A stretch of 64,000 nt of DNA from Camillea tinctor (taxonomy: Eukaryota; Ascomycota; Sordariomycetes; Xylariales; Xylariaceae), in NCBI GenBank assembly GCA_022578605.1, contig MU394124.1, positions 124,001-188,000 of the forward strand, in the 5' to 3' direction. The position numbers and the translations under genes were made by a program. Every line of letters begins with the position of its first letter. Position 1 is the stretch's first letter. The notes below the pieces were generated by a model. The model saw only the letters and a program-made list of their open reading frames with translations. It made no database searches and was not told where the DNA came from. Shown one piece after another: positions 9,350 through 21,100 of this stretch.

Positions 9350-12312
9350 TACTACCTACGACTATACTACAACCAAGCGGTAAGTGGTTCAAGGAGGCAA
9401 CTAATGAATCATCATTATTATAGTGACTCAAAAGCTCACCACCATACGTGTATTTAAAGATCTAGCTCTAAGTGCAACATAGCAACCCCTTTTGTCAAAC
9501 TAGAAGAGATAGATCGAATCAGCACTAGTAGACAGAGCATCCATTTCTCCTTTCTCTCTTTATGCCTTGCCATACACCCATCGTTTCTGGTCAAGGCGCA
9601 CAACACAAGACATCTTGTTCTTTCACTAACCATTGCGCATCATACTCAATCCAACTAAGATAGGGGCTGTGGTGACTTTTTTGTTCAGGTAAAATGCGTT
9701 AGTAAGCAAGTACAGTTGTGCTGTTGCGGTGATTATAGCAACATAACCCGATTACGAACTGAGTCTAGCATCATTATATCGGAAGGAGGATGGAGTCATT
9801 ATTCCTCAACATTCATCCCACGTCTCAGTCTACTTTGATATTCAAATATCACCCCACTCTCCATCTATTTGTAATCCAGTCTCTTTCGATAAATCCCCTA
9901 ATTACATCTACCCTGCAACATGCTGAGTTGCTAAATAATCAAAATATTTTCTGAGAGCCTCGTAATTTCTTACATTTCTATGCTAGATATTATCATGGGA
10001 GGACTAGAAAGCTAGGTGCTTAAGATCAACAATATTGTGAGCTCGCAAGTTGACTTTTCAATCATGAGCCATGGCTCGAGAGTCAGTACTATACACAGCT
10101 ATCATGGACTCTGGCATTCTTATCGTTATGGCTCTAGCCTCCAGCCACAGTTTCATCGCATATACACTACGTAACTGCAGGTGTTGCCGCACTCTCCCCT
10201 GTGTTGGCTACTGTGCTGTAGGTTCCAGCCTAGGACAAGTCCCCATGCTGAATCCATACGTCCAAACGGTGTTTGGGCCAGGTCTATAGGCACAGAAGAG
10301 ATATTCAATACTCTATATTTGGAGTGAGATGCCGGCCTTGCGGTTATCTCGGGATCACGAAGGTGAAGTGCGGTCCACCCACGGAAGTGGTTGATAAGAT
10401 AAATATACAGATAATGGCATACGATCGTGTGCTCAATGGATTAGCGGGGGCGTAGTCTTGAGTGTTATTGTTGCAGCATCTTTCTGAGCTTAAAATAGCC
10501 TCATGTTGCTTTGTCTCGGCAAGTATGTAGCGCATATCATAGTATTAGTAATTCTATAAACTCGTAAAGCAATAGAAACTGAAAACCTTCCCTTCATATT
10601 TGGGCAGTTATAGCTGCGCTAAGTACGCACACATTTTGTTATATAATACTTACCCATTTTCTTGTAGGCTATCGCGTATCCACTGATGCGCGGTATACAA
10701 TTGCCAATCTATCGACCTTGTTTCTATGCAATGTGCATCATTCGGTTTGAGCACCCTGTGACATCAGGTTATCTACACGGAAAAAGGGCAAACGGTTTCA
10801 TTGACTCCACACAACATTCCCAGCTATCATATGCTAACTAGTAACATAACAAAAGTGAGTATCTTCATGAAGTGAGCAGGCCGAGGATACTGGTGGATAG
10901 GATAGAAAACCTATGTAAAGCTCAGTTACCTGCCCCTTTGATTGAAACACCGTGTATGGTTTGTTACTGAAGGCCACACCCCCTTGATCAGTCCATCTGA
11001 ACTTTGTTTTTTTCACCCTTCGGATGATGGGTTCCTACCGATACGAGCGCGGCTACTCCGTCCATTGCATGCTAATATAAGCTAACAAAAATACCCTGTC
11101 TGAAAGATAGACGAGGAAGAAAAAGTTAGGGATGGTTTTTCCGATGAACACCCTTTCTCAAAGGTGTTCCATTTCATCCGTTTTGAGATCCATGGTCCAA
11201 AACAGCACCTAGTTTCGAGGGGTCCAGCTTGGTAGAGTAGCGGACCAGGCGAGGGAGTCAAGGAGTCTAAACAGATCTTGGCTGTTAGAAAACTTAGATC
11301 TGATGCAAGGTCAGGGGTTGCCCGGGGTTGCCCACCCCCCTGTATATTGCCGTTGAAGGTGGATATTCTCACTTTCAGCCCCATTCCCAACCCCAACCCA
11401 ATTCATTTAATCTCACTGCGTAGATCTTCTCGAACCAAGTTTCCAGCCGATCTAATAGGAAAGATTAAAAAAGCGGAATCTTGATCAGTAACGATAATGT
11501 AAGCTATTAGATGATCTATGAATCATATCATTCAATGAATATGAGTGTCATTTTTTTTTCTGGTAACCACCTTCAATACTCGGTAGGAATGAAAGCCGAT
11601 GACTTTAAGGAGTTCTTTTTCACATCGGGGATTTTGTAATAGGCGCAAGGAATTGAGGCTCAAAAGCTTTGCGATGCGCCCGGCCCAAGTGGAGGACACG
11701 CCGCCAACCGCTTGCCCCTTCTACTAAAAGTTTTGCTTGCTTGGTCTTCTAGATTTGGAGGGTTCGTTGAGCTTGGGATCTTGGCGGATCGTTTAATGAA
11801 GTGAAGGAGTTGAGTCGCTCTAATGACTTCGTGACATGGGGTTTCAGCCAAGTCTTTCAGCCAAGTCTTTCAGCCAAGTCTTTCTTCGATCATAATACGT
11901 TCCGTATCAGCCAAGACCTCCCTTCACCACGAGGTCTTGCGGCTTGGCTTCAGCGAAGCTATCGACGAGATGCCTTGAAGCTAAGAGTCTCGGCGGGATC
12001 GATCTTCTGGTCCTATGTAAATCGCATTCACATAAGATCGACGGCTTCCCGCTGCTTCTATGCATGGTATTCTTCCTCTCATCATTGCAACAATTATCAA
12101 CCTCATCGATAGCCAGCCAGGTTTCTGTCTTTCGCTCTCTTTCGACCTTTCTACCCACTTACAGCTGTGCTGTCCTTCATTTCTTTGCCATTTACTTGGA
12201 ATCCAATCCGTCAATCTTCACTCTCATAATATACCATCACCAACAACAGTCGTTGACGACCTAATATATACATATATATCAATCACCGCAACTGCTCATT
12301 ATCACCATCAAA
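9350..12312. other. Intergenic region, about 3 kb
   Basis: No coding region I can support. Short frames here have no recognisable motif and no consistent splice signals. Notable items are the 13-base tandem repeat and hairpin near 11842-11949 (separate entry). The last 200 bases before 12313 form the C/T- and A-rich leader of the small secreted protein gene. Confidence 0.4.
11842..11884. repeat. 13-base tandem repeat (TTTCAGCCAAGTC), about 3.3 copies
   Basis: Three perfect copies of TTTCAGCCAAGTC in tandem, followed by a partial TTTC. Thirty-seven bases downstream the related CAAGACCTC (11922-11930) pairs with GAGGTCTTG (11941-11949) as a perfect 9-base stem with a 10-base loop. Confidence 0.8.
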
Positions 12313-12795
12313 ATGCGTTTCACAGTCGCCCTACTAGTTGCCTCAGCCGCCTTCACTCAGGCGCGCGTGTTCACTCAGAAGACGTACGACGAAATCTCGA
12401 TCTCTGGGGGTGTAGCAGGCAACGGAGAGCAAGAGGCGCTGGCAGTGTTCAGCGAATTGGACCTGAACGACCTGGCAAGCGCGGACGAGGCCGACATCGA
12501 ATTCCTCGACTCAGTCAACAGCATCTGCAACGACGCGGAGAAGGAGGCATTCAACAAGGCCATCGACGCCGCTGACGGAGAGGAGGCCGATGCCCTTCAG
12601 CGCGGCAAGATAAAGAACAAGATCCTCAAGCTTGAGGCTACCATGCTGCGCCTCATGATCGAACAGGCTCAGGGCGCTGATGTCGCCGACGAGATGGCTG
12701 CCGAGCTGAAGAAGCTTAACAACAACATTAAGCAAGACGAGGATGAGGCCGGAAATGCCTCCACTGCTCTGCAGTTCGATGCTGAGACCGATTAA
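12313..12795 (+). CDS. Small secreted protein, Cys-poor, acidic
   Basis: A single-exon gene of 160 residues. It starts with a clear signal peptide (MRFTVALLVASAAFTQA, cleavage likely after about residue 17). The mature part is helical and acidic with a single Cys (SICND) and no repeats. It contains VFTQKTYDEISISGGVAGN and GKIKNKILKLEATMLRL, which I recall from a conserved family of small secreted proteins of plant-associated ascomycetes with no known function. The ATG follows an ATCACCATCAAA leader typical of a fungal Kozak context. The gene converges on the AA9 gene. It may be an apoplastic effector or a wall-associated protein; the sequence does not decide. Confidence 0.82.
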   Translation: MRFTVALLVASAAFTQARVFTQKTYDEISISGGVAGNGEQEALAVFSELDLNDLASADEADIEFLDSVNSICNDAEKEAFNKAIDAADGEEADALQRGKIKNKILKLEATMLRLMIEQAQGADVADEMAAELKKLNNNIKQDEDEAGNASTALQFDAETD

Positions 12796-13079
12796 GTTCA
12801 TCTTTGACTGACACCGGGTGAGAAGGAAGAGAGAGCAAGATGGGACGGATATCCAAGTTATTTGGTAATTTACTTTCTCCATATTAATAATACATTGTTG
12901 CAATCACAGAATCGCCGTATCGTGACTCTTTCGTAGTCTTTGCACAGAATACTCATGGAAATACTAGATCCTAAGAAAGTATTTGGAATTAATAAATATA
13001 TTAATCTACGCAACACGGCCCCTGAGCATGTCAAGTAGGCATATCCCTAACTCATCCCCTACCCTGCGAGACCAATACA

Positions 13080-13915
13080 CTAACAGGAGAACACCTCTGG
13101 CCCTGGGGCTGTGTATGAGGTAGGTACGGGGTAGTAGATATTGATCATGAGTCCGGGGTCCGTAGCCTTATACGCGCCAGGGAACGAGACCAGGTTCGTC
13201 GGGGTCTTGTTTCCGCCGCCGGTGACGGTGAGCTGCGCGCAGGAGATGTAGCTCTGGGCGCCTCCCGCCGCGCTCGCGCTGTGCAGGGCGATATGCTCGA
13301 CGCGCAGGAGATAGTCTCCCGCGGGAATGCAGCTGGGGATTTTGGTAGTGACCTGGCTCGCGCCCTGACTCGGCCAGGTGAGGCCGCCCGCTCCGATGTT
13401 GGGGCCCTGTGAGAAGATCTTGAACCAGACCGCACCGGAACCGTCCCACGAGTCCGCCGTCTGGCCTGCGGGCACTTTCGCCATGTAGAATTGCAGCACT
13501 CCCGGGTGTGAGACTGAAGCATCGGCCGTGAACCCGACAGTAGAACCTGCTGCTACTGTCATAGTCTTGGCTCCCTCGTTGCCGGGCGCGAGCTGGTAGC
13601 ACCGGAACTGCTGAGAGTTCACATCGGTTACTGGAAAGGGGGGAACAGTTAGCTATCGGCTGATGGGGTAAAGTAGGTAACACGATGAGAGATAAATATT
13701 ATTGTATTACCTGGACCATTGCTTTGGTAGTTGGTTGTCTTTCTGACATACTCCCACTTATCTGTCGCTGCGCCATTCGCGATCAAAGCCGGGAAAGTAT
13801 CTGTTTATTTCTTTCGTTAGCAAATATTCTAAGGTGCAGACCATGAATATCTGTTTCTCTTACAGTGTGCCTGGACGGCTGACAAGAGTGTGAGAAAGGC
13901 AACTGTCAACTTCAT
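13080..13915 (-). CDS. AA9 lytic polysaccharide monooxygenase (former GH61)
   Basis: Three exons: 13915-13864, 13800-13711 and 13630-13080, with 63- and 80-base introns (donors GTAAGA and GTAATA, branch points GCTAAC and GCTAACT). The product is 230 residues. Signal peptide MKLTVAFLTLLSAVQA is followed directly by His17, which becomes the N-terminal His of the copper-binding histidine brace. The second brace His lies in SVSHPGVLQFYMAK (His89) and the axial Tyr in AQSYISCAQ (Tyr175). LRVEHIALHSA is the usual family block. The protein is a single catalytic module with no cellulose-binding domain or GPI signal. AA9 enzymes oxidatively cleave cellulose or other beta-glucans outside the cell. All key residues are present, so it should be active. 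Confidence 0.95.
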
Positions 13916-15533
13916 GGCGTCTGACGATGTGAGGGAGAGATAAATTCTTGCTGTGCAATATTCCGCAACAAAAAGGTCTAGGATACTTTCACAATACTCA
14001 ACAATGAGGGACCATGAACAATTCACTCTTCCTTATATATACTTATTAATTGCTAGCCTATCTAGCCGTAACCACAATACCGAAGCCATACCGCATTTCG
14101 CAAGCCGCGCGGCCGAGAGTGGTCATGTTGCGAATACTTATCACGTACTGGGACCACGGCGGCCTGAGTACCGAACGGGATAAATGCAGCGGCTAAATCG
14201 TGGTACGGTTCACCTGAAGCCACTCAGGCCTTGTCGTTGTAATTAATCCCCCCTCATAAAGCCATGTATAAGCATAGAAAAATCCGGGGTGTGTAGTGGA
14301 TTATGGAGAGGAGTGTAAGATGATAGGTAGGATGCCACGAGGCCAATACTCCAGGGTATGGCTCTAGCCTTCAGGCCGAAGGGAATTGCTTAGCTAGGCA
14401 AAGTTTGTAGTCTTATTGGGTAGTATTCACGATTTATTCAAGCCGACCAAGGCGGGATGGATTAATACCAATTATTTTCGGAATATAGGATGCTCAAAAT
14501 ATGCCAGTGTAGTAGCCTGGGTTAATATTTTATGGTGCCCCTGACTAGGAAGGGTTACGAACAACTTATATGCCCCTGAGTTTTCTAGCCTTATCATCCG
14601 TTTATAAGGGCTTAAAATATCTTCCTAGGTGTGGTTGATAATATATTACTTTGCTCTTAGCAATATTAAATACGTTTAGTAAGGTATAAATTTAATAATA
14701 CGAGTAATAGTCAAAGAAGAAATAGTATAAGAAAGTATACGATCTACGTTAAGTACCTAGGTATATAAATAAAAAGCCATGTCTTTGACTGCTAAGATAA
14801 GGTGGTTGTTGTCTACTTACCAAGGTACCCAGGCTTTTATTTGTATATGCATCAGGTTGGATTTATAGTATAATCCCATGCATTTAAACCCGGTGTTTTC
14901 GAAATCGATTTTCATATAGGTCCCATGATAACTTCGCCGTAAAACTTTTTGTCCATCCCTTTTTAAGGCTTTATTTCCATCATTGGCCTAGGAGATTTCC
15001 TAGGCAGGATAATTTATATTCTAAACTTTCTTTGCATTTGCTGTTGCGGGAAATGCACGCCGCCTCTACGTAATGTGCATTGACGATGTAAAGGGGTTGG
15101 GGAGCACTGTATCCACCATAGTGGAATAATCTTACATAGCATATACCTAATAGATTCACAGAATTGTTGATACACGTGTCAGGCGTATCAATTGATACAG
15201 CTATCAAGTCCCGATAGATGGCCCCACCTTTGTCCGTGCTAGATGCTAAGTACTCCGTACTAGGTATTTTCTAGGTAATGTTTCACAGCACAGATCCAGC
15301 CACTTTGATAACAAACCGACCAGTTACCTAGCTAAGTAGCTGAGCTGAGCCTTGGGCATCAGCAGCTGCCAAGTGCGGGGTGAAAGAAGCTCGAGCTACA
15401 TACAGAGATAACTTAAGGTTAATAATAAGTATAAGAATGTAAACAATTCAATAAACAACAATCTTAGAAATAGACTTCAATTCTCTATTCTAAACCATTC
15501 ATCCATCTATTGATTCTTTCATAATAACCAAAG
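13916..15533. other. AT-rich intergenic region
   Basis: The stretch 13916-14100 should hold the AA9 promoter. From about 14380 to 14990 the sequence is strongly AT-rich with many stops in every frame. An imperfect inverted repeat with arms 14761-14778 and 14832-14848 lies inside it. No gene is seen. Confidence 0.45.
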
Positions 15534-17034
15534 ATGGACTCACAAGTCAAGTACCTCCTCTCTCTCGGTGCTATCCGAGACCGCGCCAAAATTGTAGAAG
15601 ATGTCGCCAAATCTGGGAAATTGAACCATTTCGACTTACATGAAGACCGTCTGAGCGAGGTTGCCGACTTTGTCACTTCTATCATCAAGGTTTGGGACGC
15701 TTAACTACACCCGAGATATCTGAATATCTCACTATACTAGTTACCCGACACTAACCCTCTTACACCAGCGGGATTACGGCCCAGACAAGTATGATACAAT
15801 ACCCCCCCACGGGCGTTGGCAGCATTTCGAGGTCGGAAACGTACCGCGAGTCGCGGATATGATCCAAGCTTGGAAAAACGCCGGATGTGATGATCTTGAG
15901 CTCACTCGCCGCCTCATTGATCTATTCTTCGTTTCGGTGCTTTTGGATGCTGGTGCAGGTGATCATTGGCGTTACGTCGAGCCCGGGACCGACCAAACTT
16001 ATGAACGGAGCGAGGGTATCGCCGTGGCTAGCCTTCACATGTTCAACTCCCTGGCCTTCACCACCACCAAGTCTGGAACTACCCCCATGGTCGATGGTAA
16101 TCCACTCCCGACCCCCCGGAGGCTACGTATCCCCGCTAACTTGAGTGACATTCAGGGAAGGGTTTGGAAGGACTCACGACAGAAGCACTAAGTGCAGGCT
16201 TTCAAGTGACGGACAGTAACCCAATGTTAGGAGTCTCGTCCCGTGCCGCCCTTCTGCGAAGCCTGGGACAATCCCTACTCTCCCACACCGATGTTTTCGG
16301 GGCTGAAGGCCGCCCCGGAAAGCTTGTCGGTAAGCTATATCTCTCTTCTTTATACGCGCCAATCCCAAGTCCCTTTTTTGCTAAGAAAAGGTCCAGACTA
16401 TATGGTGAGCACTGCAGGCGATTCCAAGAAGCTTGATATCCTCGTCTTCTGGGACATCCTGCAGAATCTTTTAATCCCGATTTGGCCCAAAGATCGGACG
16501 GCCATTAACGGAATGCCTATCGGCGACGCATGGCCTCTGGGTATTTTACGGAACAAGGCTACTTCCCCCGACTCTACGGGCAGTGCGGAACATATTCAAC
16601 CCTTCCATAAACTCACGCAATGGCTCACCTACTCGCTAATGGTTCCATTCCAAAGGGTATTGGGGATGGAGTGGATTAATGCTGAATCACTAACAGCCTT
16701 ACCCGAATATCGTAATGGTGGCCTCTTCGTTGACTTCGGGGTACTGGCCCTTAAAGAGGAGGCACTTAGCCGAGGCCTGAAAGCATCCGGCGGAGACTTG
16801 CCAATCTTTGACGCAGGCGATGATGTCATAGTTGAATGGCGTGCTGTGACTTTGGTGCTTATCGACGCTGTATATAAGATGATTCTGACCCGTCTGGATG
16901 ACGGCACCCATCTGAGTTTGGCACAATGTCTTGAAGCTGGGACGTGGAAATCTGGGCGCGAGATCGCAGCGAAGCGTCGACCTGAGACGAAATCGAGTCC
17001 TATACTTATCAACAGCGACGGCACTGTATTTTAG
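15534..17034 (+). CDS. URC4: Uracil catabolism protein 4 (URC4, DUF1688 family)
   Basis: Four exons: 15534-15689, 15769-16096, 16156-16329 and 16397-17034. Introns begin GTTTGG, GTAATC and GTAAGC and end CCAG/TCAG, and phases agree throughout. The product is 431 residues, the usual family length. The N-terminus MDSQVKYLLSLGAIRDRAKIV and the blocks HGRWQHFEVGNVPR, DLFFVSVLLDAGAGDHW, EGIAVASLHMF and KLTQWLTYSLMVPF are what I know from fungal URC4. The protein acts in the URC (uracil catabolism) pathway, which lets fungi use uracil as a nitrogen source. It is cytosolic, with no signal or membrane segment. No other URC gene lies beside it in this window. Confidence 0.92.
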
Positions 17035-18149
17035 CAAGTGGATCATTGGTATAGCTGTTCATATAACTAATATCCTAGAAGTAGAATCTTCCGCAGCCAA
17101 AGTTTGCTCACATATGCGTCTGACCTCAACAGGAACATGATCCTTGGAAATACTTGACTTTTGATCACATAGAAATCCATGAGTGATTATGTAAAGAAAA
17201 TGGTTATTGCGCTGTATGGGAAGGGCACGTTCTAGGTCAGAATAGAAAATGACGACCATTGCTCTGCATACAACATTCAAGTTGAAGACACTACTAGGTG
17301 TTTGTGGTATGTTTACGGAGGTACAAGCCATACTTTGGAATGGGTTCGTGGGGAGATGAGTGGTGGGATATTTTAAAAGCGGCGTCAGTCGCTCTAATAA
17401 AGCTATATGGGGCAATAGTAATTGAAAGAGTGACAGGAGTCATAATCACCTTGTCTAGAAGAGGTAAAACTATAATATGGTTGGGCGCTTAGGTAGGCTG
17501 AGGCTGAATATGACCCTCTATGACCTAGAACGTTGAAGTATAATGATGTAGTAAGGGTGGCAATCAGAGAGCACCATGCCACTTTGCTAGGTGGTGTTAA
17601 TAGATATACTCAAATTACACTCTCTGATAAAACTCGATCCTACCGAAATCCATTTCCGTGTCTTGGTAGTTCTACTAGTCTTGCTGCTGTAAGCTGAGAT
17701 AAGTCAAGCCGCGCCAGCAGCGACCAGGATTGTGACTGTTCTGACTGGCTAATTTATACGCCCCAATGTGCACCCATGCAATGTCCTTGAAGCTCTTAGA
17801 TCATACCCGACAATACATGTCGTGCTATCGTATGCTCAAGCAAGTTTCCCCTCTTTGTATCTTACTATGTAAGGCTAGAAAGTATACTTTTATAAATATT
17901 GACTCTCCGTCCATTCTTCTCGATGCCGTTACTGAGCCCCTCGAAGACCTCGAAGTAGGTGCCTAAGTGGAAGCTAAACTCGAATAGTACTGGAGCTTAG
18001 TAGTTGAAGAGATAGCGGAACACTTCATTTCTCTGGTATTATATGAGTTGATTCTTCAACATATCATCCCTGACTGTCTCTGTCTCTCGGATTGTCCATA
18101 ATTTGTCTCCGCCGACCTAGTGTTATATTTCTCATAAACCTGGTGCATT
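17035..18149. other. Intergenic region
   Basis: No gene is seen. It includes the 3' flank of URC4 and the upstream region of the STAND gene. Short frames (for example 17766-17966) lack motifs and good start context. Confidence 0.4.
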
Positions 18150-21100
18150 ATGAGGGGCCAACAGCTGTCAGAGATGGAGGAGAAGAAGCCGGTGCCAGTT
18201 GACGGGGATGCATCGATGAAGGAGTTGTGGGCTGCAGCGGCCAAAGCCTTTGAGAGCATATGTGGCGAATCACTGCAGAAAGGTGAAGTGAAGAGTTTCG
18301 AGGATGTACAGAGAAAAATCGAGAGTAGCGGCAAAGCATCTCTTGGTACCGCCGAAGGGCCGGAAGACAACTGGAATAAGGCGAAAAACGTAGGGCTTAC
18401 GTCGCTCAAATATCTTAAGATGCTTGTTGGGGCTGCCACTCAGGCTGCTTCATTAGTATGTCGAACTATTCTTGTTCTACCAACTACACAATTGTGCCTT
18501 CGTTAATGCCTCTAGGTCCCTATCCCTGAAGCGGCGGCCAATATCACTGGTACCGCACTATGCTTTGTCTTTGACATCCCCCAAGCCATCAAGGGTTACA
18601 ACGACGCCATTAACCAGGTCTTTGGCGAAGTGTCGTCGGCGCTTGCCCAATTCCAGATCTACCGTTCGATGGACAATGTTGACCCATTACTTATCCAGCA
18701 GATTCATCTGGTCTTGACCAGCTTCGTCAAGGTCTGTGCTCATGTCGTCAAGTATCGCCAGGGTCGTAAGCGGGACCGGTTCTTGCAACAGTTCAAGTCC
18801 ATTTTCGACGATGACTCGGGCTTGGCCGATGAAATGGCTATGTTCAAGCAGGCCTTGCAGGGGCAACGCGATGTCGAAGGTACCATTACTCTTGCTGTGG
18901 TAGTAGAGACACAGCAAGATATTGCACTGATGCTTGAGAAATTCATAGTCTTCGGCAAGATCACTGCGGAAACGCAAGTAATAGTACAGGACACACATAA
19001 GAGTGTACAGGCCCTTAAGAACGACTCGGACCGCACTAAGACGCTTGTCAACATCCGCGATGTCCTCGGTGTATCACAAACGGTGCGCCTCGACACTAAC
19101 ACCACACAATGGTGTACCAACATCTGTGACAAGTGTATCGACGGAACGGGGTCGTGGATTTGGACACACGAGGCATACATCGCATGGACAACGCCCAAAG
19201 ACAATGAAACCTCAAACATTCTCATTGTGTCGGGTCCTGCATCTTCAGGCAAATCTTCCATCAGTGCCCTCATCACGAAGCGCTTAGAAGAACAAAGAGG
19301 GCGCACGTACGTTGCTCATTATTTCTTCCCCTCAAGTACCAAGAAGTCTGAAGAGGGCAAGAATCCAGTACAGTCAGCGTTGAAGTACATGGCTTTCCAG
19401 ATTGCTCGCGTCGATCCCTTTGTGGAGAAGCGGCTGGGCAAGGCGTGTGATGCGGGATCTGCCGCTTTTCGCCGTTCGTCAAGTCCTGAAAACCTTGATA
19501 AGCTATTAGGGGAGCTGAAGATAGGGGTACACGGATCAGGTGCTACATACTACCTCGTTTTCGATGGAATTGAGAATCTGCCGGCCAAAGAAGCCAAAAC
19601 ACTGCTTGAATTCATCCGCAACTCTCGACCAGCAGAGGGGGCGGCTAAGCGAGTACGTTTCTTAGTGAGCGGAAAGGACGACCAGTTCGACGATGAGCAA
19701 GGAATCGAGAGTATGCTGAGGATCCGAGTGAACGAAAACAATGGGCCAGACATGCGCATCGTCATCGAAGAAGTTCTCAGCAAACAGGGTATCCTCCAAA
19801 ACGTCAAGAATAACTCAGAGCAACAGAAGGCGAAAGACAAAATCATTGAGAAGCTGCCACGGAACGTCGAAGGAAGTTATTCTCTGCTGTATTTTGGGCT
19901 AGATCGCGGTAAGTAATCTTGGGAGTCGTCTACTTCCCCTTTGGGCTTGTTTCAACCCAGCCTGGGAGCCAAAATTGCCTCTCATAGTTAAGCGTATTGG
20001 TTCTGGCCCCTGAGATACGATCTCAAGAGTAAAAAGGCTATCTAGTATGACACTTACTGACCCCTAGTGTTGTAGTGATTCGCGTGCTCAGCAAGCGCAC
20101 AGCAGCTCAGGAACTGGACCATATTCTCGACCAGTCGATGAGTAGTCACGAGGCAGCTATTGAAAATATGCAGCGATCTTTGACGGCTGACGAGATCACC
20201 GAGTTGAACGAATTGTTGAAGTGGGTTATATTTGCCTACAATTATCTGTCATTGGAGCAGCTGGAAGCTGTCATGGTGAGTGATTCTACATAGTACTTTC
20301 TAATATGCAAACTAAAGCAACGTGAAGTGGCTATATACTGGTATAGCATCCTTAACGCCTTTAGAATACATTATCAAAAATAAGTATTCGGCTGTCCTGA
20401 AGCTTGAAGACAGTTACGTCGACGTCCAGGATCGGGTTCTGGAGTACTTCCGGGAGAAGAACAAAGATTCATTAGGCCGGTCCTCGCTCTCCAAGGACCA
20501 TGCTACTATTAGCATGAACATCACTATTAACAACGTAGATCAGGAGTTATGCGGTCACTTCCTTTGGGACCTTGCCGATATGGCGATCCGAGATAAATTT
20601 AAATTCAACTTTAACAGTGACGGATCCAACGCTTTGCATAGTAGCAGCCAAGGTACTGTTACCGTTGACGAATTTGAGGCAAACCACACTATCGTAACCC
20701 GCACATTTGAATACTTGGACATGGAGCCCAGTGAACAAAGCAAAGGTATCGGCGGGTATCTGCTTGAGTTTCTGCCGTTCCACCTCGGCCAGCTTCGCGA
20801 GCTCGAGGACGATGATAAAGGAGCGTTGGCACCCCATAAACAGTCCAAGATTGGGCAAGATCTATGCAAGTTGTTCAGAGACGATGTCATTCTTAATCGC
20901 CACAAGGCGACTTTTGAGCAGGTGTATTGGACTGCAGCAGAGATAAAGGTTGTCCAGAAGTGGTTCATGGACTCGGCGGTTGTGCGAAAGGTGGACAAGA
21001 AATGGCGAGACGAAATGCAATCGGCCATTACCCCGATAAAAGGGTATTTAAGGGGACTTGTAAAAATGGTCGTAAGTGGGCTTCTGAGAGATAGAAGCTG

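Noticed and set aside
9920..10560. Short frames around 10071-10535
   Set aside because: No motif, no splice-consistent partners and mixed strands; most likely random.
11278..11484. Frame of 68 residues and its neighbours
   Set aside because: Low similarity to anything known, no start context and conflicting overlapping frames.
12060..12575. 171-residue frame upstream of and overlapping the small secreted protein
   Set aside because: It runs out of frame through the real gene, is Arg/Gln-rich at the end, and has no signal peptide or motif.
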